From contig NZ_VRZA01000003.1 of assembly GCF_008064665.1 (NCBI RefSeq), positions 186,001-250,000 on the forward strand: a stretch of 64,000 nt of DNA. The letters run 5' to 3'. Each line of letters begins with the position of its first letter. Within the stretch, counting starts at the first letter, position 1. Origin of the DNA: Parahaliea maris. GTDB taxonomy: Bacteria; Pseudomonadota; Gammaproteobacteria; Pseudomonadales; Halieaceae. Position numbers and translations under genes: made by a program. Below are positions 39,942 to 50,260 of this stretch, piece by piece. The notes beneath the pieces are model-generated. The model was not told where the DNA came from, searched no databases, and saw only the letters and a list, made by a program, of their open reading frames with translations.

Positions 39942-41225
39942 ATGAGCGTCAGAGAAGTGGATACCGTGGTAATTGGTGCCGGCGTGGTGGGAACCTGTAT
40001 TGCCGAGCGCCTGCAACATCGGGGGGCGCAGGTACTGCTGCTCGACCGCGACGGCGTGGGCGAGGGTTGCTCCAGCGGGAACGCCGGTCATTTCGCCACC
40101 GACGTGGTGCTGCCGCTGGCCAATCCCCAGACCCTGCTGGGCCTGCCGAAGATGCTACTTGACCCGGTGGGGCCCCTGAGCCTGCGCTGGAGTTACCTGC
40201 CGCGGATGATGCCCTGGCTGCTGCGCTTTGCCCTGGCCGCCCTGCCCGCACCGGCTCGCGCCAGTACCCTGGCACTGCGCGCATTGAATAGCCGCTCCAT
40301 CGAGAGTTTCGAGCGACTTTTCGAGCGCACTGGGCTGCAGGAACTCATGGTACAGCGCGGCGCGCTAACCGTGTATGAATCGGCAAAATCCCGCGAAGGA
40401 CATCGGGCCACCGTCGAATTACTGCGCGAACACGGCGTGGTGGTGGAAGAACACAGTGGCGCTGCGCTGCGGGAGCTGGAACCTGCCCTGGGTTCGGCAA
40501 TCCACAGCGGACTGTTTTTCCCCAGAACCGCGCACACGGTCAATCCTTTGCGCCTTACCCAATCACTGGCCGGGCGGTTTACTGCTGCGGGCGGTGCGAT
40601 ACAAAGTGGCTCCGCTGGCGAAGTACGGGATATTCAACTGCGCAATGGTGCTGTCGATCTGGTGCTGGGCACTGGTGAGACGCTGCGCGCGCAGCGGGCT
40701 GTACTGTCTGCCGGAGCCTGGAGCGCTCGCCTGCTGCGCAACCTGGGGCTGCGCGTGCCGCTGGAGACCGAGCGCGGCTATCACCTGATGCTGCCCGAGC
40801 CCGGAGTCTCCCTGTCACGCCCTGTCACCTCCCACGAGCGCTCTTTTGTCATGACACCCATGGAAGAAGGCTTGCGCCTTGCGGGCACGGTGGAGCTGGC
40901 CGGACTGGAGGCCGATCCGGATTATCGCCGCGCCGACATCCTGCTCGAGCACGCCGGGGAACTGCTTCAGGGCGTCTCGGGCGAGGGTGCCACCCGCTGG
41001 ATGGGCATGCGCCCTTCCCTGCCCGATTCGCTGCCGGTGATAGGGCCGGCGCCCGGTGCGCCACAGTTGATGCTGGCCTTTGGCCACCAGCACCTGGGTC
41101 TTACCCAGGCCGCGATTACTGCAGAAATTGTCGACGACCTGCTGGCAGGTCGCGCGCCGGGGGTGGATGTTGCCCCTTACCGGGTCGAGCGCTTCCCGGG
41201 TGCGCGGGCGCTGCGAATAAACTGA
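39942..41225 (+). CDS. D-amino-acid dehydrogenase-like flavoprotein, probable D-hydroxyproline dehydrogenase
   Basis: A 427-residue DAO/DadA-family flavoprotein. TVVIGAGVVGTCIAERLQ near residues 8-25 binds FAD; SSGNAGHFATDVVLPLANP is the DadA-type loop. C-terminal RWMGMRPSLPDSLPVIGPAPGAPQLMLAFGHQHLGLTQA is characteristic of D-amino-acid dehydrogenases. In this cluster it should oxidise cis-4-hydroxy-D-proline to delta-1-pyrroline-4-hydroxy-2-carboxylate, feeding the DapA-family deaminase. The ATG at 39942 is chosen because the fold begins there. The operator dyad lies directly upstream. It is followed after 19 nt by the amidohydrolase. Confidence 0.88.
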   Translation: MSVREVDTVVIGAGVVGTCIAERLQHRGAQVLLLDRDGVGEGCSSGNAGHFATDVVLPLANPQTLLGLPKMLLDPVGPLSLRWSYLPRMMPWLLRFALAALPAPARASTLALRALNSRSIESFERLFERTGLQELMVQRGALTVYESAKSREGHRATVELLREHGVVVEEHSGAALRELEPALGSAIHSGLFFPRTAHTVNPLRLTQSLAGRFTAAGGAIQSGSAGEVRDIQLRNGAVDLVLGTGETLRAQRAVLSAGAWSARLLRNLGLRVPLETERGYHLMLPEPGVSLSRPVTSHERSFVMTPMEEGLRLAGTVELAGLEADPDYRRADILLEHAGELLQGVSGEGATRWMGMRPSLPDSLPVIGPAPGAPQLMLAFGHQHLGLTQAAITAEIVDDLLAGRAPGVDVAPYRVERFPGARALRIN

Positions 41226-41244
41226 ACACGACACGGAGGCCGTA

Positions 41245-42720
41245 ATGAAACTCAGTCAGAAAATGATGGCGATAGCAGCGACCCTGCTGCTCTGCTACAC
41301 CGCCCACGCCGGTCAGCTGGCCATCGTGGGTGTCACGGTGATCGACGGTAACGGCGGTAAACCGCTCGCGGACGCAACCGTGCTGGTAGACGGTGAGCGT
41401 ATTACCGCCGTGGACAAGCGCTCCCGGGTGAACCTGCCCGAGGGCGTTACCCGGGTGGACGGCCGCGGCAAGTTCCTGGTGCCGGGGTTTATCGACAGCA
41501 ATGTACACGCTTCGGTCTACGGCAACTCCCGTCGCCGGGAGACAGTGACCAAGTACCATCATCGCAGTGAGGAACTGATCGCCGAGTTTGTGCAGCTTCA
41601 GCTCAAGCACGGTGTCACGACCATTCGCGACAGTTACGGTGCCTTGATTCCGCTGATGGCAGTGCGCGACCGCATTGCCCGCGGCGAGGAGGTTGGGCCG
41701 CGCATGCTGGTGGCGGGGAATATCCTCGGCTGGGGAGGCCCCTTCTCCATGACCTTCTCCCTGATGCAGGAGTCCGAACTGACCCTGTTCCAGCAGCAGT
41801 GGAATGACTACATCGCCCAGGGCAGCGGTGAAGAACTGATGGACATGGAGCCGGCGGAGCTGTGGCGCGCGGTTAACGCCTACCTGGACAAAGGGCCCAA
41901 TTTCATCAAGTACGGTGGCACCAGCCACTTCAATGTGCCGTCCTTGATCGGCTTCTCGCCGCGGGCCCAGAAAGTCATTGTCGAAGCCGGTCACGCCCGG
42001 GGCCTGGTGGTGGAAACCCATTCCACCAGTCCGGAAGGCCTGCGGCTGTCGGTAGAGGCGGGTATCGACCTCATCCAGCACCCGGAAATGCTGACCCGGG
42101 ACTACTCCGACGAACTGCTTGAACTGGTGGTAGACAGCGGTGCCCTGTGTGCCATGCGTCCCAATGTCTACACCGGTCCGTCCTGGCAGGCCCACCTGGC
42201 CAGGCGGGAGGCGGCTTTGTCTGCCCAGGCGGATCTGCCACCACCGCGGACCTCCGCCGAACATCGCCAGCGCGAAGCGGCCCTGGGCCGCTGGTTGCAG
42301 ATCCAGCGCGACAACGCCCTGCGCCTGATCCGTGCCGGCTGCCCCGTGACCATTGCCACGGACAATTACCAGGGCAGTGCGCCCGAATTCCGCAAGGCAG
42401 TGAAAAACCCCAACCAGGAGCCGGGCATCGGCAGCCTGATCGCCATCGAAGGCCTGGTCGAGTTGGGTATGAGCGAGAGCGAGGCCCTGGTAGCCGCGAC
42501 CCGCAACGGCGCCAGGGCGGCTCGCATGCTGGAGGATATCGGCACCCTGGAAGCGGGCAAGGTGGCGGACATGCTGCTGCTGGACGCCAACCCCCTGGTG
42601 GATATCCGCAACATCCGGCAGCAGGCAGCGGTGTTCGCCCGCGGCCAGCTTATCGACACCGACCAACTCCCGGAACAGGCCATTTTCTCGGCCCCGGGCG
42701 GCGAGTTAATGGACCTGTAG
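41245..42720 (+). CDS. Secreted amidohydrolase family protein, possible peptidase for Hyp/Pro substrates
   Basis: A 491-residue COG1228-type amidohydrolase with a signal peptide (about residues 1-22, ending YTAHA). Metal-site residues appear as N86-x-H88 (FIDSNVHAS), where the usual first His of HxH is Asn, then K222 (FIKYGG), H259 (VVETHS), H279 (LIQHPE) and D373 (IATDNY). The C terminus ARMLEDIGTLEAGKVADMLLLD is normal. Related enzymes are Xaa-Pro-type dipeptidases, so releasing hydroxyproline from peptides is an attractive but unproven role. It shares a transcript with the D-hydroxyproline dehydrogenase. Confidence 0.82.
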   Translation: MKLSQKMMAIAATLLLCYTAHAGQLAIVGVTVIDGNGGKPLADATVLVDGERITAVDKRSRVNLPEGVTRVDGRGKFLVPGFIDSNVHASVYGNSRRRETVTKYHHRSEELIAEFVQLQLKHGVTTIRDSYGALIPLMAVRDRIARGEEVGPRMLVAGNILGWGGPFSMTFSLMQESELTLFQQQWNDYIAQGSGEELMDMEPAELWRAVNAYLDKGPNFIKYGGTSHFNVPSLIGFSPRAQKVIVEAGHARGLVVETHSTSPEGLRLSVEAGIDLIQHPEMLTRDYSDELLELVVDSGALCAMRPNVYTGPSWQAHLARREAALSAQADLPPPRTSAEHRQREAALGRWLQIQRDNALRLIRAGCPVTIATDNYQGSAPEFRKAVKNPNQEPGIGSLIAIEGLVELGMSESEALVAATRNGARAARMLEDIGTLEAGKVADMLLLDANPLVDIRNIRQQAAVFARGQLIDTDQLPEQAIFSAPGGELMDL

Positions 42721-42758
42721 GGCACTTTCCCCCGACCCGCCCTGCGGGTCCTCCCTTG

Positions 42759-42789
42759 GGGCCGGATGTGCAATATTGCCATCCGGCCC
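42759..42789 (+). terminator. Rho-independent terminator after the amidohydrolase
   Basis: GGGCCGGATG (42759-42768) pairs with CATCCGGCCC (42780-42789); the loop itself holds GCAAT/ATTGC. A T-rich stretch (GGTTTATTTT) follows. It separates the amidohydrolase from the regulator gene. TACAAT at 42810-42815 could be the regulator's -10 box. Confidence 0.65.
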
Positions 42790-42863
42790 GGTTTATTTTC
42801 GAGGTGGAGTACAATGGCGCGGTGCCGTCCGACGGCGGTATCGACAGGAATAATGTAAACACC

Positions 42864-43730
42864 ATGACGATTGCCGAACAGATCAAGGCCGATCTGGCCA
42901 GTTGCCTTGCCCAGGGGGAGCAGGCGCTCCCCTGCAGGCTGACCCTGGATGCCCTGGCGAAGCACTATGGCGTCAGTATGACGCCCGTGCGCAATGCGGT
43001 GGAGGATCTGGTGGGCCTCGGCGCTATCCGGCGCCTGGACAACGGTCGCCTGGCACCCGGCAAGGTCAGCGGCCGCACGCTGGCCTCGCTGTCACGCCAG
43101 ATCGGTAAGCCCGGCAACCGGCAGGGACTGGAACAGGAGGTGCGCCGGGAGGTGGTGTGCCGCAGCCTGCGCCAGGATGGCGAGTTCCTCCGCGAGCAGG
43201 CCACCGCCGAACAGTTCTCCACCGGGCGCACCGCGGTGCGCCAGATCTTCTCCCGGCTGGCCGGGGCCGGCATGCTGGAGCATGTGCCGCGTCGTGGCTG
43301 GCGGGTAAAACCCTACAGTGCAGCGGACACCCTCGACTATCTGGTGGTGCGTGAATCCCTGGAGCTGAAGGCCCTGGACCTGGCCCGGCCTAATTTCGTC
43401 GAATCCGAACTGCGCTCCCTGCTCGCGGCCAACCAGACCACCAACGGCCATGCGCCTGTGCTCGACTACGACATGCACGACTACTGGATCGAGCGCTGCG
43501 ACAATCGCTACATTCAGGAATTCTTCGCCCGCTACAGCGTGTTTTACAACACCCTGTTCAACTCTGCGGTCACCGACGACGCCGTCAAATGTGAAATGGC
43601 CAGGGAGCACTGCGAGATCGTCGAGGCCCTGCTGGAGAAGGACTGGCGCGGTGCCCGCAGCGCGCTGTCACGGCACATTGGCGATCAGCAGGACAACGTC
43701 GAGCGGATGATCGCCGCCCTGCGGGACTGA
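42864..43730 (+). CDS. GntR/FCD-family transcriptional regulator with two tandem winged helices
   Basis: A 288-residue regulator. Residues about 5-66 form one GntR-like winged helix (LTLDALAKHYGVSMTPVRNAVEDLVGLGAI, then a wing RRLDNGR). Residues about 88-149 form a second (EQATAEQFSTGRTAVRQIFSRLAGAGML, wing EHVPRRGWRV). Residues 152-285 are an FCD ligand domain with D201/H205 and late His residues (EH, RH) suited to metal and carboxylate binding. Ordinary FadR/FCD proteins have a single winged helix of about 65 residues and a total near 230. It probably controls the hydroxyproline genes through the dyads at 37668 and 39896 (inference). Start ATG at 42864. Confidence 0.87.
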   Translation: MTIAEQIKADLASCLAQGEQALPCRLTLDALAKHYGVSMTPVRNAVEDLVGLGAIRRLDNGRLAPGKVSGRTLASLSRQIGKPGNRQGLEQEVRREVVCRSLRQDGEFLREQATAEQFSTGRTAVRQIFSRLAGAGMLEHVPRRGWRVKPYSAADTLDYLVVRESLELKALDLARPNFVESELRSLLAANQTTNGHAPVLDYDMHDYWIERCDNRYIQEFFARYSVFYNTLFNSAVTDDAVKCEMAREHCEIVEALLEKDWRGARSALSRHIGDQQDNVERMIAALRD

Positions 43731-44003
43731 TTACTCCGCGGGCGGGACGTAGCCCTCGGCCTGGTCGTAGTCCTCACCGGCGAGGAACTTGTCCATCTCT
43801 CCCTGCAGGTACTTCCGGGCCTGGGGATCTACCAGACTCAGCTGTTTCTCGTTGATGAGCATGGTCTGGTGCGCCTGCCACTCCTGCCAGGCCTGTGTCG
43901 ACACGTTCTCGAAAATATCCTGGCCTTTGGGGCCGGGATAGGGCGGCGCGTCGAGACCTTCGAGTTCTTGTTGGTACTTGCGGCAGAAAACAGTGCGGGG
44001 CAT
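43731..44003 (-). CDS. yggX: Fe(2+)-trafficking protein YggX
   Basis: A 90-residue YggX. The N terminus [18 protein letters not shown] with Cys7 and the helical middle ([20 protein letters not shown]) are diagnostic. The protein protects Fe-S clusters from oxidative damage and helps iron movement. It is 35 nt downstream of mutY, whose product carries a 4Fe-4S cluster, and this pairing is conserved in gammaproteobacteria. Its TAA stop begins at the base after the TGA stop of the convergent GntR gene. Confidence 0.97.
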   Translation of the reverse strand: MPRTVFCRKYQQELEGLDAPPYPGPKGQDIFENVSTQAWQEWQAHQTMLINEKQLSLVDPQARKYLQGEMDKFLAGEDYDQAEGYVPPAE

Positions 44004-44038
44004 GGCGGAATTCCTGATCGGGTACGCGGGTAGGGGGT

Positions 44039-45103
<1,065 letters not shown>

Positions 45104-45248
45104 GGTGAGCGCCACGGTAGCGGGGCTACCCTCTCTGGTCAATCGCCCTGGTCAGTTGAGCAGCCTCCTTCATTTGGAGTATGCGCCGCCTGTTTCGCGC
45201 GGGTATGCTTCCCGGCCCTGATTCTTCGAATAAAAAGAGAGTACACGG

Positions 45249-46016
45249 ATGTCGAGACTGGATGGAAAGGTCGCCATTGTTACCGGTGCAGCCCGCGGTA
45301 TGGGAGAGGCCACCGCGCGCCTGCTGGTCGAGCAGGGCGCGAAGGTGGTACTGGCAGATATCCTCGACGAGGAGGGCCAGCGAGTAGCGGACGAGCTGGG
45401 CGACGCTGCGGTTTATGTCCACCTGGATGTGACCGACAAGGCCCAGTGGCAGGCCGCTGTGGCGGCCGCCGGACAGCTGGGTACGCTCAACGTGCTGGTC
45501 AATAACGCGGCCATCCTGATCCACAAGACCATCATGGACACCACCGAAGAGGACTTCATGCTGGTCACCCGCATCAACCAGTTGGGCGTGTTCCTGGGGA
45601 TGCAGGCGGTGTTCGAGGCAATGAAGGCCGGCGGTGGTGGTTCCATCATCAATATTTCCTCGATCGACGGCCTCCAGTCCAAGAACTCCCTGGTGGCCTA
45701 TACGGCCAGCAAGTGGGCGGTGCGCGGCATGACCAAGACCGCGGCCCTGGAGATGGGCAAGTACAACATCCGGGTGAACAGCGTGCACCCGGGTGGCGTT
45801 TACACCGACATGCACGGCAAGGACTTTATGACCCGGGAGCAGGCCGATGCCACCTATGGCTTCCAGGCCCTGCCAAGGGTGGGCATGCCGGGCGAAGTGG
45901 CGGCAGTCACCGCCTTCCTGGCGTCGGATGAGGCCAGTTACAGCACCGGTTCCGAGTTCAAGGTCGACGGCGGCTGGAACGCCGGTGCCATCAACGACAT
46001 GCTGCCCCAGCTGTAA
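45249..46016 (+). CDS. Short-chain dehydrogenase/reductase
   Basis: A 255-residue classical SDR. The cofactor motif TGAARGMGE lies near residues 12-20, LDVTD near 59, NNAA near 86, and the catalytic Ser/Tyr/Lys appear as INISSIDG and YTASK. The C terminus [18 protein letters not shown] is standard. Asp in the VVLADIL segment suggests NAD(H) preference. The overall pattern resembles bacterial 3-alpha/20-beta-hydroxysteroid dehydrogenases, but the substrate cannot be fixed. It is divergent from mutY and followed by a strong hairpin before hisB. Confidence 0.9.
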   Translation: MSRLDGKVAIVTGAARGMGEATARLLVEQGAKVVLADILDEEGQRVADELGDAAVYVHLDVTDKAQWQAAVAAAGQLGTLNVLVNNAAILIHKTIMDTTEEDFMLVTRINQLGVFLGMQAVFEAMKAGGGGSIINISSIDGLQSKNSLVAYTASKWAVRGMTKTAALEMGKYNIRVNSVHPGGVYTDMHGKDFMTREQADATYGFQALPRVGMPGEVAAVTAFLASDEASYSTGSEFKVDGGWNAGAINDMLPQL

Positions 46017-46044
46017 ACCCCTCCCCCGGCCTACAATTGCCACT

Positions 46045-46066
46045 GCGCGGCCGCTGTCGGCCGCGC
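46045..46066 (+). terminator. Hairpin between the SDR gene and hisB
   Basis: GCGCGGCCG (46045-46053) and CGGCCGCGC (46058-46066) form a perfect 9-bp stem with a 4-nt loop, followed by CTGCTTTT. It is a likely terminator for the SDR transcript just before the his promoter. Confidence 0.7.
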
Positions 46067-46073
46067 CTGCTTT

Positions 46074-46082
46074 TGCTATAAT
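46074..46082 (+). promoter_or_regulatory. Extended -10 promoter element of hisBHAF
   Basis: TGCTATAAT is a perfect extended -10 (TGn plus consensus TATAAT), 52 nt upstream of the hisB start. The -35 region is weak, as is usual for extended -10 promoters. No His-rich leader peptide is visible. Confidence 0.65.
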
Positions 46083-46134
46083 CGCCCGCCTTTTTTGGCA
46101 AAGCTGCCCGCGATCCCCCGGATTGGAGATGACA

Positions 46135-46728
46135 ATGGCCGAGCGCAAGGCAACGGTTAGCCGCAATACCCTGGAGACCCAGATCACCGTGACGGTGAAC
46201 CTGGATGGTTCCGGGCAGGCGAAATTCGATACCGGTGTGCCCTTCCTGGAGCACATGATGGACCAGATTGCCCGCCACGGCATGATGGACATCGAAGTCG
46301 ACGCCAAGGGCGATACCCACATCGACGACCACCACACGGTGGAGGATATCGGCATCACCCTCGGTCAGGCGGTGGCCAAAGCCGTGGGCGACAAGAAGGG
46401 CATCCTGCGTTACGGGCACGCCTATGTGCCGCTGGACGAGGCCCTGTCGCGAGTGGTGGTGGACTTTTCCGGCCGTCCCGGCCTGGAATTCCATGTGCCT
46501 TTCACCCGCGCCGCCATTGGTACCTTCGACGTGGACCTGTTCCACGAATTCTTCCAGGGCTTTATCAACCACGCCCAGATCACCCTGCACGTGGATAACC
46601 TGCGCGGTGAAAACAGCCATCACCAGGCCGAGACCGTATTCAAGGCCTTTGGTCGCGCCCTGCGTATGGCGTTGACCGCGGATCCTGCCATGGCTGGCAT
46701 CACCCCCTCCACCAAGGGAGTGCTGTAG
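46135..46728 (+). CDS. hisB: Imidazoleglycerol-phosphate dehydratase HisB
   Basis: A 197-residue manganese enzyme of histidine biosynthesis, converting imidazole glycerol phosphate to imidazole acetol phosphate. The His-rich metal motifs are [12 protein letters not shown] and [34 protein letters not shown] is also conserved. This is the monofunctional form without the histidinol phosphatase domain. ATG 46135 is preferred over ATG 46129 because GGAG at 46125-46128 gives correct spacing and the product starts MAERK as in pseudomonads. First gene of hisBHAF. Confidence 0.97.
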   Translation: MAERKATVSRNTLETQITVTVNLDGSGQAKFDTGVPFLEHMMDQIARHGMMDIEVDAKGDTHIDDHHTVEDIGITLGQAVAKAVGDKKGILRYGHAYVPLDEALSRVVVDFSGRPGLEFHVPFTRAAIGTFDVDLFHEFFQGFINHAQITLHVDNLRGENSHHQAETVFKAFGRALRMALTADPAMAGITPSTKGVL

Positions 46729-46733
46729 CGGCT

Positions 46734-47399
46734 ATGTCACAGCGGGTCGCAGTCATCGATTACGGCATGGGTAACCTGCACTCGGTGGCGAGCGCCCTCG
46801 CTCACGTGGGTGCCGGTGAAGTTCACGTTACCTGTGATCCAGAGGAAATCCGCGCTGCCGACCGGGTGGTATTCCCGGGGGTGGGCGCGATTCGGGACTG
46901 CATGGCGGAAATCCGCCGCCTCAAGTGCGACGAACTGCTTGCCAGCGCCCTGACCGAAGAGCGCAAGCCGGTGCTCGCCATCTGTGTCGGCATGCAGGCC
47001 CTGATGAGCCGCTCCGAGGAAAACGGCGGGGTGGATTGCCTGGACATCATCCCGGGGCAGGTCCGCCATTTCTGCAGCACCGTGCAGGGCCCGCACCTGC
47101 TGGATGCCAGCGGCGAGCGGCTGAAGGTTCCCCACATGGGCTGGAACGAGGTGAAGCAGACCCTGCCTCACCCCCTGTGGCACGGTATTGCCGACAACAG
47201 CCGCTTCTATTTCGTGCACAGCTACTATGTGCACGCCGAAGATCGCAGCCTGCAGGCCGGCGCGCTGCACTATGGGGTGGAAGCCGACGCCGCCCTTGCC
47301 ATCGATAACCTGTTCGCAGTGCAGTTCCACCCCGAGAAGAGCCATACCGCCGGGCTGCAGCTGCTGCGCAACTTTCTGGAGTGGAACCCCGCATGCTGA
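46734..47399 (+). CDS. hisH: Imidazole glycerol phosphate synthase, glutaminase subunit HisH
   Basis: A 221-residue class I glutaminase that delivers ammonia to HisF. Nucleophile C84 in AICVGMQAL; the His/Glu pair is in [22 protein letters not shown] is the classical N terminus, and PHMGWNEVK is also family-specific. It starts 5 nt after hisB, and its stop overlaps the hisA start by 7 nt. Confidence 0.97.
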   Translation: MSQRVAVIDYGMGNLHSVASALAHVGAGEVHVTCDPEEIRAADRVVFPGVGAIRDCMAEIRRLKCDELLASALTEERKPVLAICVGMQALMSRSEENGGVDCLDIIPGQVRHFCSTVQGPHLLDASGERLKVPHMGWNEVKQTLPHPLWHGIADNSRFYFVHSYYVHAEDRSLQAGALHYGVEADAALAIDNLFAVQFHPEKSHTAGLQLLRNFLEWNPAC

Positions 47400-48127
47400 T
47401 TATCCCCGCCATCGACCTGAAGGACGGCCAGTGCGTGCGTTTGCGCCAGGGCCTGATGGATGACTCCACCGTCTTTTCCGATGACCCGGTGGCCGTGGCC
47501 GCCCGCTGGGTGGAGGCTGGCTGTCGCCGCCTGCACCTGGTGGATCTCAATGGTGCTTTTGCCGGCACCCCGGTCAACGGCGAGGTGGTCACCGCCATCG
47601 CCGCTGCCTACCCGGATTTGCCGATCCAGATCGGCGGCGGCATCCGCGACCTCGAAACCATCGAGCACTATGTGCGGGCCGGTGTGAGTTACGTGATCAT
47701 CGGCACCAAGGCGGTGAAAGAACCCGCCTTTGTCCCTGAGGCCTGCCGCGCTTTTCCCGGCAAGGTCATCGTGGGCCTGGATGCGAAGGACGGCCTGGTA
47801 GCCACCGACGGCTGGGCCGAAGTGTCGGAAGTCAAAGCCACCGACCTTGCCAAGCAATTCGAAAGCGACGGTGTGTCCTCCATTGTCTACACCGACATCG
47901 CCCGCGATGGCATGATGCAGGGCGTTAACGTGGAAGCCACCGTGGCCATGGCCCGCGCTTCCAGTATTCCGGTGATCGCCTCTGGCGGCATTACCAATAT
48001 GGATGACATTCGCGCCCTGAACGCCGTTGCCCACGAGGGTATCTGTGGCGCCATCACCGGCCGCGCCATTTACGAGGGCACCCTCGACGTGGCCGAAGCG
48101 CAGAAACTCTGCGACAACGCGGCGTAG
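47393..48127 (+). CDS. hisA: Phosphoribosylformimino-5-aminoimidazole carboxamide ribotide isomerase HisA
   Basis: A 244-residue TIM barrel that isomerises ProFAR to [22 protein letters not shown] holds the N-terminal catalytic Asp; [16 protein letters not shown] and [14 protein letters not shown] give the second Asp half, with phosphate sites GGGIRD and ASGGITN. The ATG at 47393 lies inside the end of hisH, so translation is coupled. 10 nt separate it from hisF. Confidence 0.97.
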   Translation: MLIIPAIDLKDGQCVRLRQGLMDDSTVFSDDPVAVAARWVEAGCRRLHLVDLNGAFAGTPVNGEVVTAIAAAYPDLPIQIGGGIRDLETIEHYVRAGVSYVIIGTKAVKEPAFVPEACRAFPGKVIVGLDAKDGLVATDGWAEVSEVKATDLAKQFESDGVSSIVYTDIARDGMMQGVNVEATVAMARASSIPVIASGGITNMDDIRALNAVAHEGICGAITGRAIYEGTLDVAEAQKLCDNAA

Positions 48128-48137
48128 GTAGGTAGCC

Positions 48138-48911
48138 ATGGGTCTCGCCAAACGCATTATTCCCTGCCTGGACGTGGACAATGGCCGGGTGGTGAAAGGC
48201 GTAAATTTCGTCGGTATCCGCGACGCCGGTGACCCGGTGGAAATTGCCCGACGCTACAACGAACAGGGCGCCGACGAGATCACTTTTCTCGATATCACCG
48301 CCAGCCACGAGGGCCGCGATACCACGGTGCACACCGTGGAACAGATTGCCGAGCAGGTCTTTATCCCCCTGACTGTAGGTGGCGGTATCCGCTCGGTCGA
48401 GGATATCCGCACTATGCTCAACGCCGGCGCGGACAAGGTCAGCATCAATACCGCGGCCATTCATGAGCCAGAACTGGTGCGCCGGGCGTCCGAGCGCTTT
48501 GGCGCCCAGTGCATTGTCGTGGCCATCGACGCCAAACGGGTCGACGATGTCGACGGCAAGCCGCGCTGGGAAATCTTTACCCACGGTGGTCGCAAGCCAA
48601 CCGGCATCGATGCCGTGGCCTGGGCGGTTAAAATGGCGGACCTGGGAGCCGGCGAAATCCTGCTCACCAGCATGGACCGGGACGGTACCAAAAATGGCTT
48701 TGAACTGGGAGTGACCCGCGCCATTTCCGACGCGGTGGATATTCCGGTGATCGCCTCCGGCGGTGTCGGTAACCTCGACCACCTGGTGGAGGGTATTACC
48801 CTGGGCGGCGCCGATGCGGTGCTGGCGGCATCGATCTTCCACTTTGGCGAGTACAGCGTTCCCCAGGCCAAGGCCTACATGGCCGAGCACGGCATCGAGG
48901 TGCGGCTCTAG
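48138..48911 (+). CDS. hisF: Imidazole glycerol phosphate synthase, cyclase subunit HisF
   Basis: A 257-residue TIM barrel that uses HisH-derived ammonia to form imidazole glycerol phosphate and AICAR. The N terminus [20 protein letters not shown] carries catalytic Asp11. [13 protein letters not shown] and [13 protein letters not shown] are the phosphate sites, and [14 protein letters not shown] holds the second catalytic Asp. Last gene of hisBHAF; hisG, hisD, hisC and hisIE are not in this window. Confidence 0.97.
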   Translation: MGLAKRIIPCLDVDNGRVVKGVNFVGIRDAGDPVEIARRYNEQGADEITFLDITASHEGRDTTVHTVEQIAEQVFIPLTVGGGIRSVEDIRTMLNAGADKVSINTAAIHEPELVRRASERFGAQCIVVAIDAKRVDDVDGKPRWEIFTHGGRKPTGIDAVAWAVKMADLGAGEILLTSMDRDGTKNGFELGVTRAISDAVDIPVIASGGVGNLDHLVEGITLGGADAVLAASIFHFGEYSVPQAKAYMAEHGIEVRL

Positions 48912-48991
48912 TCGCCATTCAATCCGGGCTTTCCCACCACGGCCCGGTTCCGGTATAAGTGGGCTTGACTGATTGCTGCGAGGAGCCAGCC

Positions 48992-50239
48992 ATGTCCACC
49001 GTCTTTTTCCTGTTCGCCCTGCTCTGTGCCCTGCTGAGCTGGAACCTGTTCAGGCCAGTGTTGCGCCAGCCCATTCTCTCTATCGCCAGCTTCCTGACGG
49101 GCTGGCTTGTGGGCGAACTTGTTCAATATGCATTCCTGGTGGAATTGCTCCTGCTGCTGGCCTTTATAGCGGGTGGTGTGGTGACGGGTTTCTGGGGTGC
49201 GATGGGTGTGCTGCTGGTGGTCGCGGCCTGGTTGGGCATGGGGTATTACGCCTTTCGCGCCACGCGCTGTGCCGACGAAGCGGATGAGGCCTTATGTGAA
49301 GGCCTGGGAGAGGATTACCTCGAAGCAATCGACAACAGCTTGCAAAGCCACCTGGATGCACCACTGGACCTGGACCGTCTGAAGCGCCCCTTCCGTATGC
49401 ACCTCCCCGGGGTGGAGCGTATCAAGGACATCGAGTTTCACCGCGAACCGGAGTGCCGGCTGATGCTGGACCTGTACCGGCCCCGACAGGTGCCCGAGAA
49501 AGCGCCGGTCCTGGTGCAGATCCACGGTGGTGGCTGGACCGAGAAAATGGGCAGCAAGAATGAACAGGGCCTGCCGCTGATGAACGAGCTGGCATCCCTG
49601 GGCTGGGTTTGCGTGGCCCTGAGTTACCGTCTCAGTCCCACCTGGAAATTGCCGGCCCACGCCATTGATTGCAAGCGCGGCCTGGCCTGGGTGAAGGAGC
49701 ACATCGCCGAATACGGTGGCGACCCGGATTTCGTGGTCATCACCGGCGGCTCTGCTGGCGGCCACCTCTGTTCATTGCTGGCGCTGACCCAAAACCGTCC
49801 GGACCTGCAGCCCGGATTCGAGGAGGTGGATACTTCGGTCCAGGCCTGCGTCAGTTTTTATGGCGTGTACGACCTGGCCAATGAACACGGTCTGCACAAC
49901 AACCTGTCGATCAGTGGTTACATGGAAAGCACGGTGGCCGGGCGGCCACCGCTGGTGGACATCGACTTCTACCGCGCCCTGTCACCCCTGGCGAACATCA
50001 CGGCCGAGGCGCCGCCCTTCATGGTCATACACGGCACCAAAGACAGCCTGACAGCTTTCCCAGAGGGCGAGTACTTCGCCCGTGAGTTGCAGCAGACTTC
50101 GCAACAGCCGGTGGTCTTTCTGCCCGTCAGTGACGCCCAGCATGCCTTCGATATGTTCCACTCCCTGCGCAGCGAGCAGGTATTGCGTGCCGTGGTGGCG
50201 TTTGTGAGCTGGGTCAGGGCGCGCCGTACAGCGACCTGA
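48992..50239 (+). CDS. Membrane-anchored alpha/beta hydrolase (HSL/esterase family)
   Basis: A 415-residue protein. The first about 105 residues hold three hydrophobic helices (for example FFLFALLCALLSWNLF and FLVELLLLLAFIAGGVV), followed by a soluble esterase domain. HGGGW is the hormone-sensitive-lipase oxyanion motif, GGSAGG the nucleophile elbow, and KDSLTAFPEGE and DAQHAFDMF give the acid and His. Substrates of this family are usually short acyl esters. The ATG at 48992 has GAGGAG just upstream. It follows hisF by 80 nt and may be read from the same transcript. A role is not evident. Confidence 0.87.
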   Translation: MSTVFFLFALLCALLSWNLFRPVLRQPILSIASFLTGWLVGELVQYAFLVELLLLLAFIAGGVVTGFWGAMGVLLVVAAWLGMGYYAFRATRCADEADEALCEGLGEDYLEAIDNSLQSHLDAPLDLDRLKRPFRMHLPGVERIKDIEFHREPECRLMLDLYRPRQVPEKAPVLVQIHGGGWTEKMGSKNEQGLPLMNELASLGWVCVALSYRLSPTWKLPAHAIDCKRGLAWVKEHIAEYGGDPDFVVITGGSAGGHLCSLLALTQNRPDLQPGFEEVDTSVQACVSFYGVYDLANEHGLHNNLSISGYMESTVAGRPPLVDIDFYRALSPLANITAEAPPFMVIHGTKDSLTAFPEGEYFARELQQTSQQPVVFLPVSDAQHAFDMFHSLRSEQVLRAVVAFVSWVRARRTAT

Positions 50240-50260
50240 GATTCGCTGTCAGGGCGCCGG

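Noticed and set aside
41116..42666. 516-codon minus-strand frame opposite the amidohydrolase gene
   Set aside because: It covers the amidohydrolase in antisense and has no motif, while the plus strand has a signal peptide and ordered metal-ligand motifs.
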